Shown piece by piece: positions 53,305-60,485 of a stretch of 60,485 nt of DNA (the first letter of the stretch is position 1; each line of letters opens with the position of its first letter). The stretch is from Lysobacter sp. Root690 (lineage in GTDB: Bacteria > Pseudomonadota > Gammaproteobacteria > Xanthomonadales > Xanthomonadaceae), in contig NZ_LMHM01000013.1 of the NCBI RefSeq assembly GCF_001427785.1, forward strand, positions 642,807 through 703,291, written 5' to 3'. Both the position numbers and the translations under genes were made by a program. The notes beneath the pieces are model-generated. The model did no database searches. It was given only the letters and a program-made list of their open reading frames with translations, and had not been told where the DNA came from.

Positions 53305-54578
53305 GCGCGCTCACGCCGATTCTGTTCGTCGATCGCGACGGCACCTTGATCGAGGAGCCGGCCGATTTCCAGATCGACAGCTTCGCCAAGCTGCGCTTCG
53401 TCGCCGGTGTGATCCCGGCGATGCTGAAGCTGCGCGATGCCGGCTATCAGTTCGTGATGGTCACCAATCAGGACGGCCTGGGCACCGACGCCTATCCGCG
53501 CTGGAGTTTCGACGGCCCGCACCAGTTGATGATGCAGGTGTTCGAAAGCCAGGGCATTGTGTTCCGCGATGTGTTGATCGATACCAGTTTCCCGGCGGAA
53601 AACCTGCCTACGCGCAAGCCGGGCATCGGTCTGGCGTTGCCGTTGTTGAAGGATCGGAGCATCGATTGGGAACGCTCGGCGATGGTCGGCGATCGCGAGA
53701 CCGACAACGGCTTCGCCGCCAACCTCGGCATTCGCGCGTTCCAGTTGCGCACGCCGCAGTTCGGCGGCGAGTGGGATTGGGCCGGGATCGCGCATGCCTT
53801 GGCTGATCGGCCGCGCACCGCGCGCGTGCAGCGCACTACGCGCGAGACCCGGATCGAGGTCGTGGTCGATCTGGACCGCGCCGGCGAGCCGCAGGTCCAC
53901 ACCGGGCTGGGGTTCTTCGATCACATGCTCGAGCAGATCGGCAAGCACGGCGGTTTCGCCTTGCAACTGCGCTGCGAGGGCGATCTGCATATCGATGAGC
54001 ACCACACCATCGAGGACAGCGCGTTGGCGCTGGGGCAGGCGTTGCGTGAGGCGCTGGGCGACAAGCGCGGGATCGGGCGGTATGGGTTCGATCCGCGTGC
54101 TGGGTTGGGTGATGAAACGGTAGAAGCAGGAGCGAAAAGCGAATCCCCCCTGGCCCGCCTTTTGCAAAGGGGGGAACCCGATCGGGTGGATTCGTCTGCG
54201 CAGGATGCTTCCGCGGTGGATTCGATCGCGGCAAATTCGATCGCGACAGATGCGATCGAGGCGGCCGCTTCGGCGCACGAATTCGTGCTGCCTATGGACG
54301 AAACCCTCGCGCGCGCGGCGCTGGATTTCTCCGGGCGTCCGTACTTCGTGTTCAACGGCAGCTTCGCGCGCGAACGGGTCGGCGACTTCCCGACCGAGCT
54401 GGTGCCGCATTTCTTCCGCTCGCTGTGCGAAACCGCGGGCCTGAATCTGAACCTGAACGTGGAAGGTGATAACGATCACCACAAAATCGAGGCGTGTTTC
54501 AAATCGGTAGCGCGCGCACTGCGTCAGGCCATCGCCCGTCAAGGCCGGGAACTGCCGAGTACCAAAGGAGTTTTGTGA
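53301..54578 (+). CDS. hisB: Bifunctional histidinol-phosphatase / imidazoleglycerol-phosphate dehydratase with 64-residue insertion
   Basis: 425 residues. Residues 1-~165 are the HAD phosphatase ([41 protein letters not shown]). The rest is the dehydratase, whose metal-binding motifs are [21 protein letters not shown] and [13 protein letters not shown]. The usual bifunctional HisB is about 355-375 residues with GRYGF running directly into xLPMDETLA. Here YGF (261-263) is followed by residues 264-327, unrelated to the family, and then [20 protein letters not shown] resumes. The reading frame is intact and all visible catalytic motifs remain. The inserted DNA (54090-54281) contains a palindromic repeat. 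Confidence 0.95.
   Translation: MSALTPILFVDRDGTLIEEPADFQIDSFAKLRFVAGVIPAMLKLRDAGYQFVMVTNQDGLGTDAYPRWSFDGPHQLMMQVFESQGIVFRDVLIDTSFPAENLPTRKPGIGLALPLLKDRSIDWERSAMVGDRETDNGFAANLGIRAFQLRTPQFGGEWDWAGIAHALADRPRTARVQRTTRETRIEVVVDLDRAGEPQVHTGLGFFDHMLEQIGKHGGFALQLRCEGDLHIDEHHTIEDSALALGQALREALGDKRGIGRYGFDPRAGLGDETVEAGAKSESPLARLLQRGEPDRVDSSAQDASAVDSIAANSIATDAIEAAASAHEFVLPMDETLARAALDFSGRPYFVFNGSFARERVGDFPTELVPHFFRSLCETAGLNLNLNVEGDNDHHKIEACFKSVARALRQAIARQGRELPSTKGVL
54090..54281 (+). mobile_element. In-frame 192-bp insertion within hisB containing a palindromic repeat
   Basis: The extra 192 bases (64 codons, no stop) are flanked on both sides by TTC (54087-54089 and 54282-54284). The core at 54141-54176, AATCCCCCCTGGCCCGCC then TTTTGCAAAGGGGGGAAC, is a hairpin-forming sequence of the CCCCCC...GGGGGG intergenic-repeat type. 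The 3' part has degenerate repeats of GATTCGATCGCG (54215-54260). It is probably a small non-autonomous element that inserted in frame, like the coding palindromic elements known in other bacteria. Confidence 0.65.
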
Positions 54579-55189
54579 TGACGGTTGTAGCTGTCATCGA
54601 TTCGGGTGGGGGGAACATCGGCTCGGTGCGTTATGCACTGGAGCGGCTGGGTGCGCGTTCGATCCTGAGCGTGGACCCCGCAACGATCGCCTCCGCCGAT
54701 CGCGTGATCCTGCCGGGCGTGGGCGCCGCCGCCCCCGCGATGGCGCGATTGCACGCGCTGGGACTGGTCGATCCGATCCGCCGCTTGCGGCAACCGTTGC
54801 TCGGGATCTGCCTGGGCATGCAGTTGCTGTACGAATCCTCGGAAGAAGGCGAGGTCGACTGCCTTGGACTTCTGCCGGGCCGGATCACCCGATTGCAACC
54901 AGCGCCAGGAGTACGTGTGCCTCATATGGGATGGAATCTCCTTCAGAAGCATGAATCGCAGGCCGGCAGCGAGCCGCTGCTGGCCGGCATCGGCGAACGC
55001 GATCACGCCTACTTCGTCCACAGCTACGCCGCGCCGCTGACCGAACACACCCTGGCCAGCGCCGTGCATGGCGCGCGCTTCACCGCCGTGGCCGGGCGCG
55101 GGCGCTGTTTCGGCGCCCAGTTCCATCCAGAGCGCTCGGCCGCCGTCGGCTCGCGCCTGCTCGCCAATTTCCTGGCGCTGGAGGCGTGA
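54578..55189 (+). CDS. hisH: Imidazole glycerol phosphate synthase glutaminase subunit
   Basis: 203-residue class I glutamine amidotransferase supplying ammonia to HisF. The oxyanion region is LPGVGAA, the catalytic Cys is in [10 protein letters not shown], and the catalytic His/Glu are in [10 protein letters not shown]. An AAAGGAG ribosome-binding site lies 7 bases before the ATG. The start overlaps the hisB TGA (TGATG at 54576-54580). Confidence 0.95.
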   Translation: MTVVAVIDSGGGNIGSVRYALERLGARSILSVDPATIASADRVILPGVGAAAPAMARLHALGLVDPIRRLRQPLLGICLGMQLLYESSEEGEVDCLGLLPGRITRLQPAPGVRVPHMGWNLLQKHESQAGSEPLLAGIGERDHAYFVHSYAAPLTEHTLASAVHGARFTAVAGRGRCFGAQFHPERSAAVGSRLLANFLALEA

Positions 55190-55191
55190 AC

Positions 55192-55941
55192 ATGGGCAAC
55201 AGCACGCTGTACCCCGCGATCGACGTTCGCGACGGCCGGGTCGTGCGCCTGCACCAGGGCGACTACACCCAGGAAACCCGCTACGAGACCGAGCCGCTGG
55301 CGCTGGCCACGCGTTACGCCGAGGCCGGGGCCAAGTGGCTGCACCTGATCGACCTGGACGCCGCGCGCTACGGCGGCTACACCCTGGCGCCGCTGCTGCG
55401 CGCAATCACCACCTCCAGCTGGATGCGCGTGCAGACCGGCGGCGGAGTGCGCAGCGAGGCCGATGTCGAGGCGATCCTCGATGCCGGCGCCGACCGGGTC
55501 GTGGTCGGTTCGCTCGCGGTCAGGGACCCGGATCTGGTGATCGGCTGGCTCAAGCGTTTCGGTTCCGAGCGCATCACCATCGCCCTGGACGTGCGTCAGA
55601 CCGCCGACGGCGCCTGGGAACTGCCGGTCGCCGGCTGGACCGAGGACAGCGGCGTGCGCCTGGAAACCCTGCTCGAACGCTACGCCCAGGCCGGCCTGCG
55701 CCATTTGCTGTGCACCGACGTATCGCGCGACGGCACCATGACCGGGCCGAACCTCGATCTATACCGGCATATCCATTCGATCGCACCGGACGTGCAGTTG
55801 CAGGCCTCCGGCGGTATCCGCGACATCGCCGACATCGTCGCCGCCGACGGCGTGGGCTGCAGCGGCGCGGTGCTCGGCAAGGCGCTGATCGAAGGCCGTT
55901 TCCAATTGACCGATGCACTCAAACAGGTACGTCGATGTTGA
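55192..55941 (+). CDS. hisA: Phosphoribosylformimino-5-aminoimidazole carboxamide ribotide isomerase
   Basis: 249-residue TIM barrel isomerising ProFAR to [18 protein letters not shown] holds the catalytic N-terminal Asp, [31 protein letters not shown] is a phosphate-binding segment, and [13 protein letters not shown] carries the second Asp. [12 protein letters not shown] is also present. The ATG at 55192 is preferred to a GTG at 55186 overlapping the hisH stop, because GGAGG at 55180-55184 is properly spaced for the former. Confidence 0.95.
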   Translation: MGNSTLYPAIDVRDGRVVRLHQGDYTQETRYETEPLALATRYAEAGAKWLHLIDLDAARYGGYTLAPLLRAITTSSWMRVQTGGGVRSEADVEAILDAGADRVVVGSLAVRDPDLVIGWLKRFGSERITIALDVRQTADGAWELPVAGWTEDSGVRLETLLERYAQAGLRHLLCTDVSRDGTMTGPNLDLYRHIHSIAPDVQLQASGGIRDIADIVAADGVGCSGAVLGKALIEGRFQLTDALKQVRRC

Positions 55942-56750
55942 ATGCTGCAAACACTGACGCGGTCGGCAGCTCGCTGCTGAGCCGCCGGATCGTGCCCTGC
56001 CTGGACGTGCGCGACGGCCGGGTGGTGAAGGGCGTGCGTTTTCGCGATCACGTCGACATGGGCGACATCGTCGAACTGGCCTTGCGCTATCGCGACGACG
56101 GCGCCGACGAGCTTGTGTTCTACGACATCACCGCCAGCCCACAGGGCCGCAGTGTCGACCGCGGCTGGGTCGAACGGGTCTCGCGCGCGATCGACATTCC
56201 GTTCTGCGTGGCCGGCGGCATCCGCTCGGTCGACGACGCGCGCGGCGTGCTCAACGCCGGCGCCGACAAGATTTCGATCAATACCCCGGCGCTGGAACGG
56301 CCCGAGTTGATCGGCGAGATCGCCGCCGAGTTCGGCGTGCAATGCGTGGTGGTCGGCATCGACAGCCTGCGCGATCCCGACGGCGAATGGCGCGTGCGCC
56401 AGTACACCGGCGATCCCTCGCGCACCCAGGCCCTGGCCAAGCGCACCCTGGATTGGGTGGTCGAGGCGCAGCAACTCGGCGCCGGCGAAATCGTGCTCAA
56501 CTGCATGGGCAGCGACGGCGTGCGCAGCGGCTACGACATCGAACAATTGCGCGCGGTGCGGGCGATCTGCGAGGTGCCGCTGGTGGCGTCCGGCGGCGCC
56601 GGCGCGATCGAGCATTTCGGCGCGGTGTTCCGCGCCGCCGACGTCGACGCGGCGTTGGCGGCGAGCGTGTTCCACTCCGGCAGCATCCGCATTCCGGTCC
56701 TCAAGGCAGCCTTGCGAGAACACGGTGTCAGCGTCCGCGAACTCCACTGA
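55935..56750 (+). CDS. hisF: Imidazole glycerol phosphate synthase cyclase subunit
   Basis: 271-residue TIM barrel paralogous to HisA, forming IGP and AICAR with HisH ammonia. [18 protein letters not shown] carries the first catalytic Asp. [40 protein letters not shown] (second Asp) and [10 protein letters not shown] follow. It has about 14 more N-terminal residues than typical HisF if the ATG at 55935, overlapping hisA, is used. Confidence 0.95.
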   Translation: MLNAANTDAVGSSLLSRRIVPCLDVRDGRVVKGVRFRDHVDMGDIVELALRYRDDGADELVFYDITASPQGRSVDRGWVERVSRAIDIPFCVAGGIRSVDDARGVLNAGADKISINTPALERPELIGEIAAEFGVQCVVVGIDSLRDPDGEWRVRQYTGDPSRTQALAKRTLDWVVEAQQLGAGEIVLNCMGSDGVRSGYDIEQLRAVRAICEVPLVASGGAGAIEHFGAVFRAADVDAALAASVFHSGSIRIPVLKAALREHGVSVRELH

Positions 56751-57456
56751 TCAGACCGTTCCTACGACGATCCCAGCGAGCGCGTCGTTGACGCCGCAGC
56801 AGATCGACGCTCTGGACTGGGACAAGCAGGACGGGCTGATCCCAGCCGTGGTCCAGGACGCGGCCTCGTTGCGCGTGCTGATGCTCGGCTACATGGACCG
56901 CGCCGCGTTGCGGGCGACCCTGGACAGCGGCCACGTCACCTTCTACAGCCGCAGCAAGCAGCGGCTGTGGACCAAGGGCGAAACCTCGGGGAATTTCTTG
57001 GACCTGGTATCGATCGAAACCGACTGCGACCGCGACACCTTGCTGATCAGCGCGCAGCCGCACGGCCCGACCTGCCACCTGGGTCGCGACAGCTGTTTTC
57101 CGAGCGCGGCCGGCGTGTCCGATCTGTCTGACGCGCCCGGCGACACGCTGGCGTTCCTGGGCGAACTCGACGCGCTGATCGCGACGCGCGAACGCGAGCG
57201 GCCGCAGGGCAGCTACACCACCGCGTTGTTCGACAAGGGTGTGCGCTCGATCGCGCAGAAAGTCGGCGAAGAAGGCGTGGAAACCGCGCTGGCCGCGGTA
57301 GCTCAGGACGATGCGGCCCTGTGCGGCGAAGCCGCCGACCTGCTGTTCCATCTGCAAGTCCTGCTGCGCGCGCGCGGCCTGTCGCTGGGCGATGCGGTCG
57401 CGGTGTTGCGCGAACGCCATGGCAAGCCGCATCGCGGATTACAGCCGGCCGATTGA
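56725..57456 (+). CDS. hisI: Bifunctional phosphoribosyl-AMP cyclohydrolase / phosphoribosyl-ATP pyrophosphatase
   Basis: 243 residues, fused HisI-HisE. The cyclohydrolase domain has [30 protein letters not shown] and Zn-binding Cys residues in TDCDRD and [10 protein letters not shown]. The C-terminal MazG-like pyrophosphatase shows [13 protein letters not shown] and [14 protein letters not shown]. The GTG start at 56725 overlaps hisF by 26 bases; a later start would shorten only a non-conserved leader. Last gene of the operon. Confidence 0.93.
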   Translation: MSASANSTDQTVPTTIPASASLTPQQIDALDWDKQDGLIPAVVQDAASLRVLMLGYMDRAALRATLDSGHVTFYSRSKQRLWTKGETSGNFLDLVSIETDCDRDTLLISAQPHGPTCHLGRDSCFPSAAGVSDLSDAPGDTLAFLGELDALIATRERERPQGSYTTALFDKGVRSIAQKVGEEGVETALAAVAQDDAALCGEAADLLFHLQVLLRARGLSLGDAVAVLRERHGKPHRGLQPAD

Positions 57457-57498
57457 TCGGTGCATCGGCGCCACGCCGCCGGTAGCCCCGTGGGCAAA

Positions 57499-57617
57499 CT
57501 GTAGGAGCGGCGTAGCCGCGACCGCGAAACCGCGGCTACGACGCAACTTCCATCCGGGCGGAACAAGGTTTCGCCGCAGTCGTCATGGCGCGGTCGCGAC
57601 TCGCGTCGCTCCTACAG
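57499..57617. repeat. Paired palindromic repeat of the CTGTAGGAGCGGCG family
   Basis: CTGTAGGAGCGGCGTAGCCGCGACCGCG at the left is mirrored by CGCGGTCGCGACTCGCGTCGCTCCTACAG at the right, with about 60 bases between. This is the same dimer layout as at 34676-34774. Confidence 0.8.
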
Positions 57618-57654
57618 TCTGAAACGCCAGATCGCGACGACAATGGGGCGCCCC

Positions 57655-57690
57655 CTGTAGGAGCGGCGCAAGCCGCGACCGCGAAACCGC
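57655..57690 (+). repeat. Single CTGTAGGAGCGGCG repeat unit
   Basis: CTGTAGGAGCGGCGCAAGCCGCGACCGCGAAACCGC, a third copy of the family, directly after the dimer and in the orientation of its left arm. Confidence 0.75.
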
Positions 57691-57793
57691 ATTCACGGCG
57701 CAACCCCATGCACAACAACGCGCGCCGCCCGCCCACCTGCGCACGCGAGACACACAGCCACCGCATAATGGCCCCCGACCCACGGAGCCCGCC

Positions 57794-59467
57794 ATGCGCC
57801 CATTCGCATCCGCCGCCTTGCTGCTGACCCTGATCGCCCCGGCCGTCGCGGCCCAGACCGCCGCGCCGTCCTGCGAGGGCAGGGTGTTCGAGGACCGCAA
57901 CGGCAACGGCCGCCACGATGCCGGCGAGCCGGGCCTGGCGAATCAACGCGTGTCCGACGGCGAACGCATCGTCGCGACCGATGCGCAGGGCCGCTATCGG
58001 CTGCCGGCTACCGACAAAACCAGCCAGTTCCTGATCAAGCCGGCCGGGTACACGACGCCGTCGCGGATCGACAGCGGTCTGCCGGATTACTGGCTCAATC
58101 TGCGCACCGCCGACGGCTTGGCGCGCGACACCACGAAATTGAAATACGGCGGCATGCCGGACGGTTCGACGACTTGTCGTGACTACCCGCTGACGATCGA
58201 CCGCAAACCGCGCGACACCGACCTAGATGTATTGGTGTTCGCCGATCCGCAGACCAAGAGCGCGGTGGATGTCGAGTACTACCGCCGCGACATCGTCGAG
58301 CCGCTGCGCGCCGCGCGCGCCGGCCTCACCAATGCTGGACGCGGAGCCGGACGCATCGCCGACCTGGGCCTGAGCCTGGGCGACATCACCCACGACGATC
58401 TGTCGCTGTACCCGAAGCTCAACCAGGTGACCGCGCGCCTGGGCGTGCCGTGGCTGCATGCGCCCGGCAATCACGATCTCGATTTTGATGCCACCAGCGA
58501 TCAGGACTCACTGCTGAGCTTCCGCCACGTCTACGGCCCCGACACCTTCGCTTGGGAAGAGCCGCAGGCGAATTTCGTGGTGCTCGACGATGTGGTCTAT
58601 CAGCCCGGCGGCAAGCCCGACTACATCGGCGGTCTGCGTCCCGATCAATTCGCGTTTCTCGAGCGCTATCTGGCCGACGCCGACAAGCGGCGCCTGCTGG
58701 TGCTGGCGATGCACATCCCGCTGTTCGACGCCGCGCCGGGGCGCGAAACCTTCCGCCACGCCGATCGCGATCGCCTGTTCGCGTTGCTGCGCGAGTTTCC
58801 GCATGTGCTGGTGCTCAGTGGACACAGCCACGCGCAGCGCCATGTCTATCACGATGCCGCCGACGGCTGGCGCGGTGCGGCGCCCTTGCACGAGTACAAC
58901 GTTGGCGCGGCTTGCGGCGCGTTCTGGTCCGGGGTCAAGGACGCGCAGGGGCTGCCCGACAGCACCATGAGCGACGGCACGCCGAACGGTTACGCGCGCC
59001 TGTTGGTGCGGGCGAACGCCGAGTACGCATTGAGTTGGTACCCGGCGCCGAGCGCGGGCAAAGCGCTGGAATCCAATGCGGTCTCCAATCAGTACCTGCG
59101 CGTGTACGCGCCGAAGACCTTGCGTCGTGGTTCGTATCCGATCCGCGGCATCTACGCCAACGTCTTCATGGGCGCCGACGACAGCCGGGTCGAGCACCGT
59201 TTGAACGACGGCGAATGGAAGCCGATGAAGCGGGTCGAACAGCCCGACCCGGCGCTGCTTGCCGAAAACGCGCGCGACGACGCCGCCGAAAGGCTGCGCG
59301 GCTACGATCGCGCCGCGATCGCTACGCCGACCCCGCATCTTTGGAACGCGCCGCTGCCGACCGATGCGGTCGTCGGCGAGCACGCGATCGAGGTGCGGGT
59401 GTTCGACCGTTGGCACGGCGAGCAGCGTTTGCGCACTTCGTATCGGCTGGTGGAGGCCGCGCCGTGA
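57794..59467 (+). CDS. Secreted calcineurin-like metallophosphoesterase with SdrD-B-like N-terminal domain
   Basis: 557 residues. The signal peptide (MRPFASAALLLTLIAPAVAAQ) is followed by a short Cna-B/SdrD-B-like domain (CEGRVFEDRNGNGRHDAGEPGL) that typically binds Ca. Then comes a metallophosphatase core: VFADPQTK (DxQ variant of DxH), GDITHDD, GNHDLDFD, MHIPLFD and GHSHAQ. A beta-rich C-terminal domain completes it. It probably acts in the periplasm or outside the cell on phosphate esters. The stop overlaps the next gene's GTG (59464-59467). Confidence 0.9.
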   Translation: MRPFASAALLLTLIAPAVAAQTAAPSCEGRVFEDRNGNGRHDAGEPGLANQRVSDGERIVATDAQGRYRLPATDKTSQFLIKPAGYTTPSRIDSGLPDYWLNLRTADGLARDTTKLKYGGMPDGSTTCRDYPLTIDRKPRDTDLDVLVFADPQTKSAVDVEYYRRDIVEPLRAARAGLTNAGRGAGRIADLGLSLGDITHDDLSLYPKLNQVTARLGVPWLHAPGNHDLDFDATSDQDSLLSFRHVYGPDTFAWEEPQANFVVLDDVVYQPGGKPDYIGGLRPDQFAFLERYLADADKRRLLVLAMHIPLFDAAPGRETFRHADRDRLFALLREFPHVLVLSGHSHAQRHVYHDAADGWRGAAPLHEYNVGAACGAFWSGVKDAQGLPDSTMSDGTPNGYARLLVRANAEYALSWYPAPSAGKALESNAVSNQYLRVYAPKTLRRGSYPIRGIYANVFMGADDSRVEHRLNDGEWKPMKRVEQPDPALLAENARDDAAERLRGYDRAAIATPTPHLWNAPLPTDAVVGEHAIEVRVFDRWHGEQRLRTSYRLVEAAP

Positions 59468-60249
59468 GCCCAAAGCCGAAGGGTGGAGTAAGTGGGACGT
59501 CCAACGGCGATGTGAGCGCGAAGGCCAAGAACGCTGTCACGCCATTGTCCAAGAGCGGTAACGGCGCGATGCCCAAAGACGGTGTTAGCGCGAAGTCGAA
59601 GAGCGGTGCCAGTGCGAAGCCCAAGGGCGGTACTACTGCGACACCCACGGGCGGTACTAATGCGGCGCCCAAGGGCGCCGCGGACGACCTGCCGGTGATC
59701 GTGTTCGAAGACGCCGCCGCGTTCGAACGCTGGATACTCGCTCACCCCGAGGCCAAGGGCGTGTGGGTCAAGATCGCCAAGAAGGGCCAGGCCGTTGCCA
59801 GCATGAGCAACGATCAGGCGATCGAGGTGGCCTTGTGCACGGGCTGGATCGACGGCCAGCGACGCGGTTTCGACGACTGCTATTTCCTGCAGCGCTACAC
59901 GCCGCGCCGGCCGAAGGGGCTGTGGTCCAAGATCAACATCGGCAAGGTCGAGCGGCTGACCGCCGAAGGCCGCATGCGCGAAGGCGGTCTGCGCGAAGTC
60001 GCCGCGGCGAAAGCCGACGGTCGCTGGGATGCTGCTTACGACCCGGCCTCGACCGCGGAAATTCCCGATGACCTGGCCGCGGCCCTGGCCGCGCAGCCCG
60101 AGGCGCGCGCGTTCTTCGAACAGATCGATCGCACCAACCGCTACGCCGTGCTGTGGCGGGTGCAGACCGCGAAAACGCCCAAGACCCGCGCGAGCCGGAT
60201 CGAGAAGCTGGTCGCGATGCTGGCGCGTGGGGAAAAGGTTCACGGTTGA
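59464..60249 (+). CDS. YdeI/OmdA-family protein with octapeptide-repeat N-terminal tail
   Basis: 261 residues from a GTG that overlaps the previous stop. Residues 4-75 are nine octapeptide repeats of the K-P-K-x-G-x-x-A type. From about residue 76 the conserved YdeI/OmpD-associated domain begins: VIVFEDAAAFERWILAHPEAKGVWVKIAKKG, ALCTGWIDGQRRGFDD, FLQRYTPRRPKGLWSKIN and the C-terminal YAVLWRVQTAKTPKTRASRIEKLV. Family members are about 190 residues and are linked to antimicrobial peptide or bacteriocin resistance in some bacteria; the function here is inferred. If translation started after the repeats, the tail would be non-coding, but the frame is open throughout. Confidence 0.82.
   Translation: MSPKPKGGVSGTSNGDVSAKAKNAVTPLSKSGNGAMPKDGVSAKSKSGASAKPKGGTTATPTGGTNAAPKGAADDLPVIVFEDAAAFERWILAHPEAKGVWVKIAKKGQAVASMSNDQAIEVALCTGWIDGQRRGFDDCYFLQRYTPRRPKGLWSKINIGKVERLTAEGRMREGGLREVAAAKADGRWDAAYDPASTAEIPDDLAAALAAQPEARAFFEQIDRTNRYAVLWRVQTAKTPKTRASRIEKLVAMLARGEKVHG
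59473..59688 (+). repeat. Nine 24-bp coding tandem repeats
   Basis: Units start at 59473, 59497, 59521, 59545, 59569, 59593, 59617, 59641 and 59665, each 24 bp. Representative peptides are KPKGGVSG, KSKSGASA, KPKGGTTA and TPTGGTNA. The units are diverged but keep period and frame. Confidence 0.8.
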
Positions 60250-60329
60250 TCGATGGGGCAGGGGCTGAACGTCCTTGCCAGCGACTGGCGCGGTTTCGGG
60301 CTTGTCGTGGATCCGTGGCGATCGGGCGG

Positions 60330-60375
60330 CCCTCACCCGCGCCTTCGGCGCGACCTCTCCCGCGAGCGGGAGAGG
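60330..60375. repeat. CCTCACCC...CCTCTCCCGC palindromic repeat
   Basis: Two hairpins (GCGCC TTC GGCGC at 60339-60351; CCTCTCCCGC / GCGGGAGAGG at 60354-60375). This is the same dispersed family as 46585-46626, in the opposite orientation. Confidence 0.75.
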
Positions 60376-60390
60376 TGTTCTGATTTTTCC

Positions 60391-60485
60391 GATCATCCGA
60401 TCATCCGATCATCCGATCATCCGAGCATCGGAGCATCGGAGCATCGGAGCATCGGAGCATCGGAGCATCGGAGCATCGGAGCATC
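60391..60485 (+). repeat. 8-bp tandem repeat array running off the window
   Basis: Four copies of GATCATCC (60391-60422) pass without a break of phase into about eight copies of GAGCATCG (60423-60485). The array reaches the window edge, so its length is unknown. Confidence 0.9.

Larger units (their letters stand above)
57457..57793. other. 337-base repeat-rich interval after the his operon
   Basis: Almost the whole stretch is made of CTGTAGGAGCGGCG-family palindromic repeats. No gene is present. These structures could protect the 3' end of the his mRNA or stop readthrough. Confidence 0.6.

Noticed and set aside
60391-60485. Terminal repeats as a CRISPR array
   Set aside because: The units are contiguous 8-mers without spacers.

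Overview
This is a GC-rich (roughly two-thirds G+C) chromosomal window from a gammaproteobacterium. It most resembles a Lysobacter-like member of the Xanthomonadaceae. The assignment rests on the argH-proB-proA and his operon layouts, a HisB matching the Xanthomonas type outside its insertion, a HisS beginning MIKPRTPPG, a TrpR-family regulator next to hisG, abundant secreted hydrolases, and the family of 'CTGTAGGAGCGGCG' intergenic repeats. No rRNA, CRISPR array, intact insertion sequence or replication origin was seen.

Layout. 1-5.2 kb: the 3' part of a short, alpha-proteobacterial-type prolyl-tRNA synthetase, then argH-proB-proA with start/stop overlaps. 5.7-7.7 kb: a lipoprotein gene and two small helical genes of unknown function. 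7.95-13.3 kb: a two-gene island of visibly lower GC. It encodes a kinase-like/SF1 helicase and a phospholipase-D nuclease, matching the Mokosh type I anti-phage system. 13.5-16.4 kb: a TetR repressor divergent from an Old Yellow Enzyme, plus an MDR oxidoreductase. 17.1-20.0 kb: an N-acetylmuramidase, a membrane protein with duplicated transmembrane modules, and a helical protein. 20.6-24.2 kb: a secreted CocE/S15-type hydrolase and a parallel beta-helix protein.

24.3-30.9 kb (minus strand): pgaABCD for poly-beta-1,6-N-acetylglucosamine, in which PgaD is fused to a TonB C-terminal domain. 31.2-37.4 kb: a secreted GH92 alpha-mannosidase and a large secreted protein. 37.4-39.5 kb (minus): an MFS transporter and a methyltransferase. 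39.9-41.8 kb: a second glycosyltransferase/NodB-deacetylase pair. 42.6 kb: tRNA-Pro(CGG).

42.9-57.5 kb is dominated by histidine metabolism: hisS, a long histidine/aromatic ammonia-lyase, then a TrpR-family regulator with a 26-bp operator-like palindrome and the complete hisGDCBHAF-hisIE operon. HisB carries a 64-residue in-frame insertion made in part from a palindromic repeat. Between them lie a 2OG-Fe(II) dioxygenase and a 7TMR-DISM diguanylate cyclase. 57.8-60.2 kb: a secreted calcineurin-like phosphoesterase, overlapping a YdeI/OmdA-family gene with nine 24-bp coding repeats. The window ends inside an octamer tandem repeat.

Most promising for a second look: the Mokosh-like island with its degenerate kinase domain, the element inside hisB, the PgaD-TonB fusion, the INS-less ProS, and the muramidase/duplicated-membrane-protein cluster.
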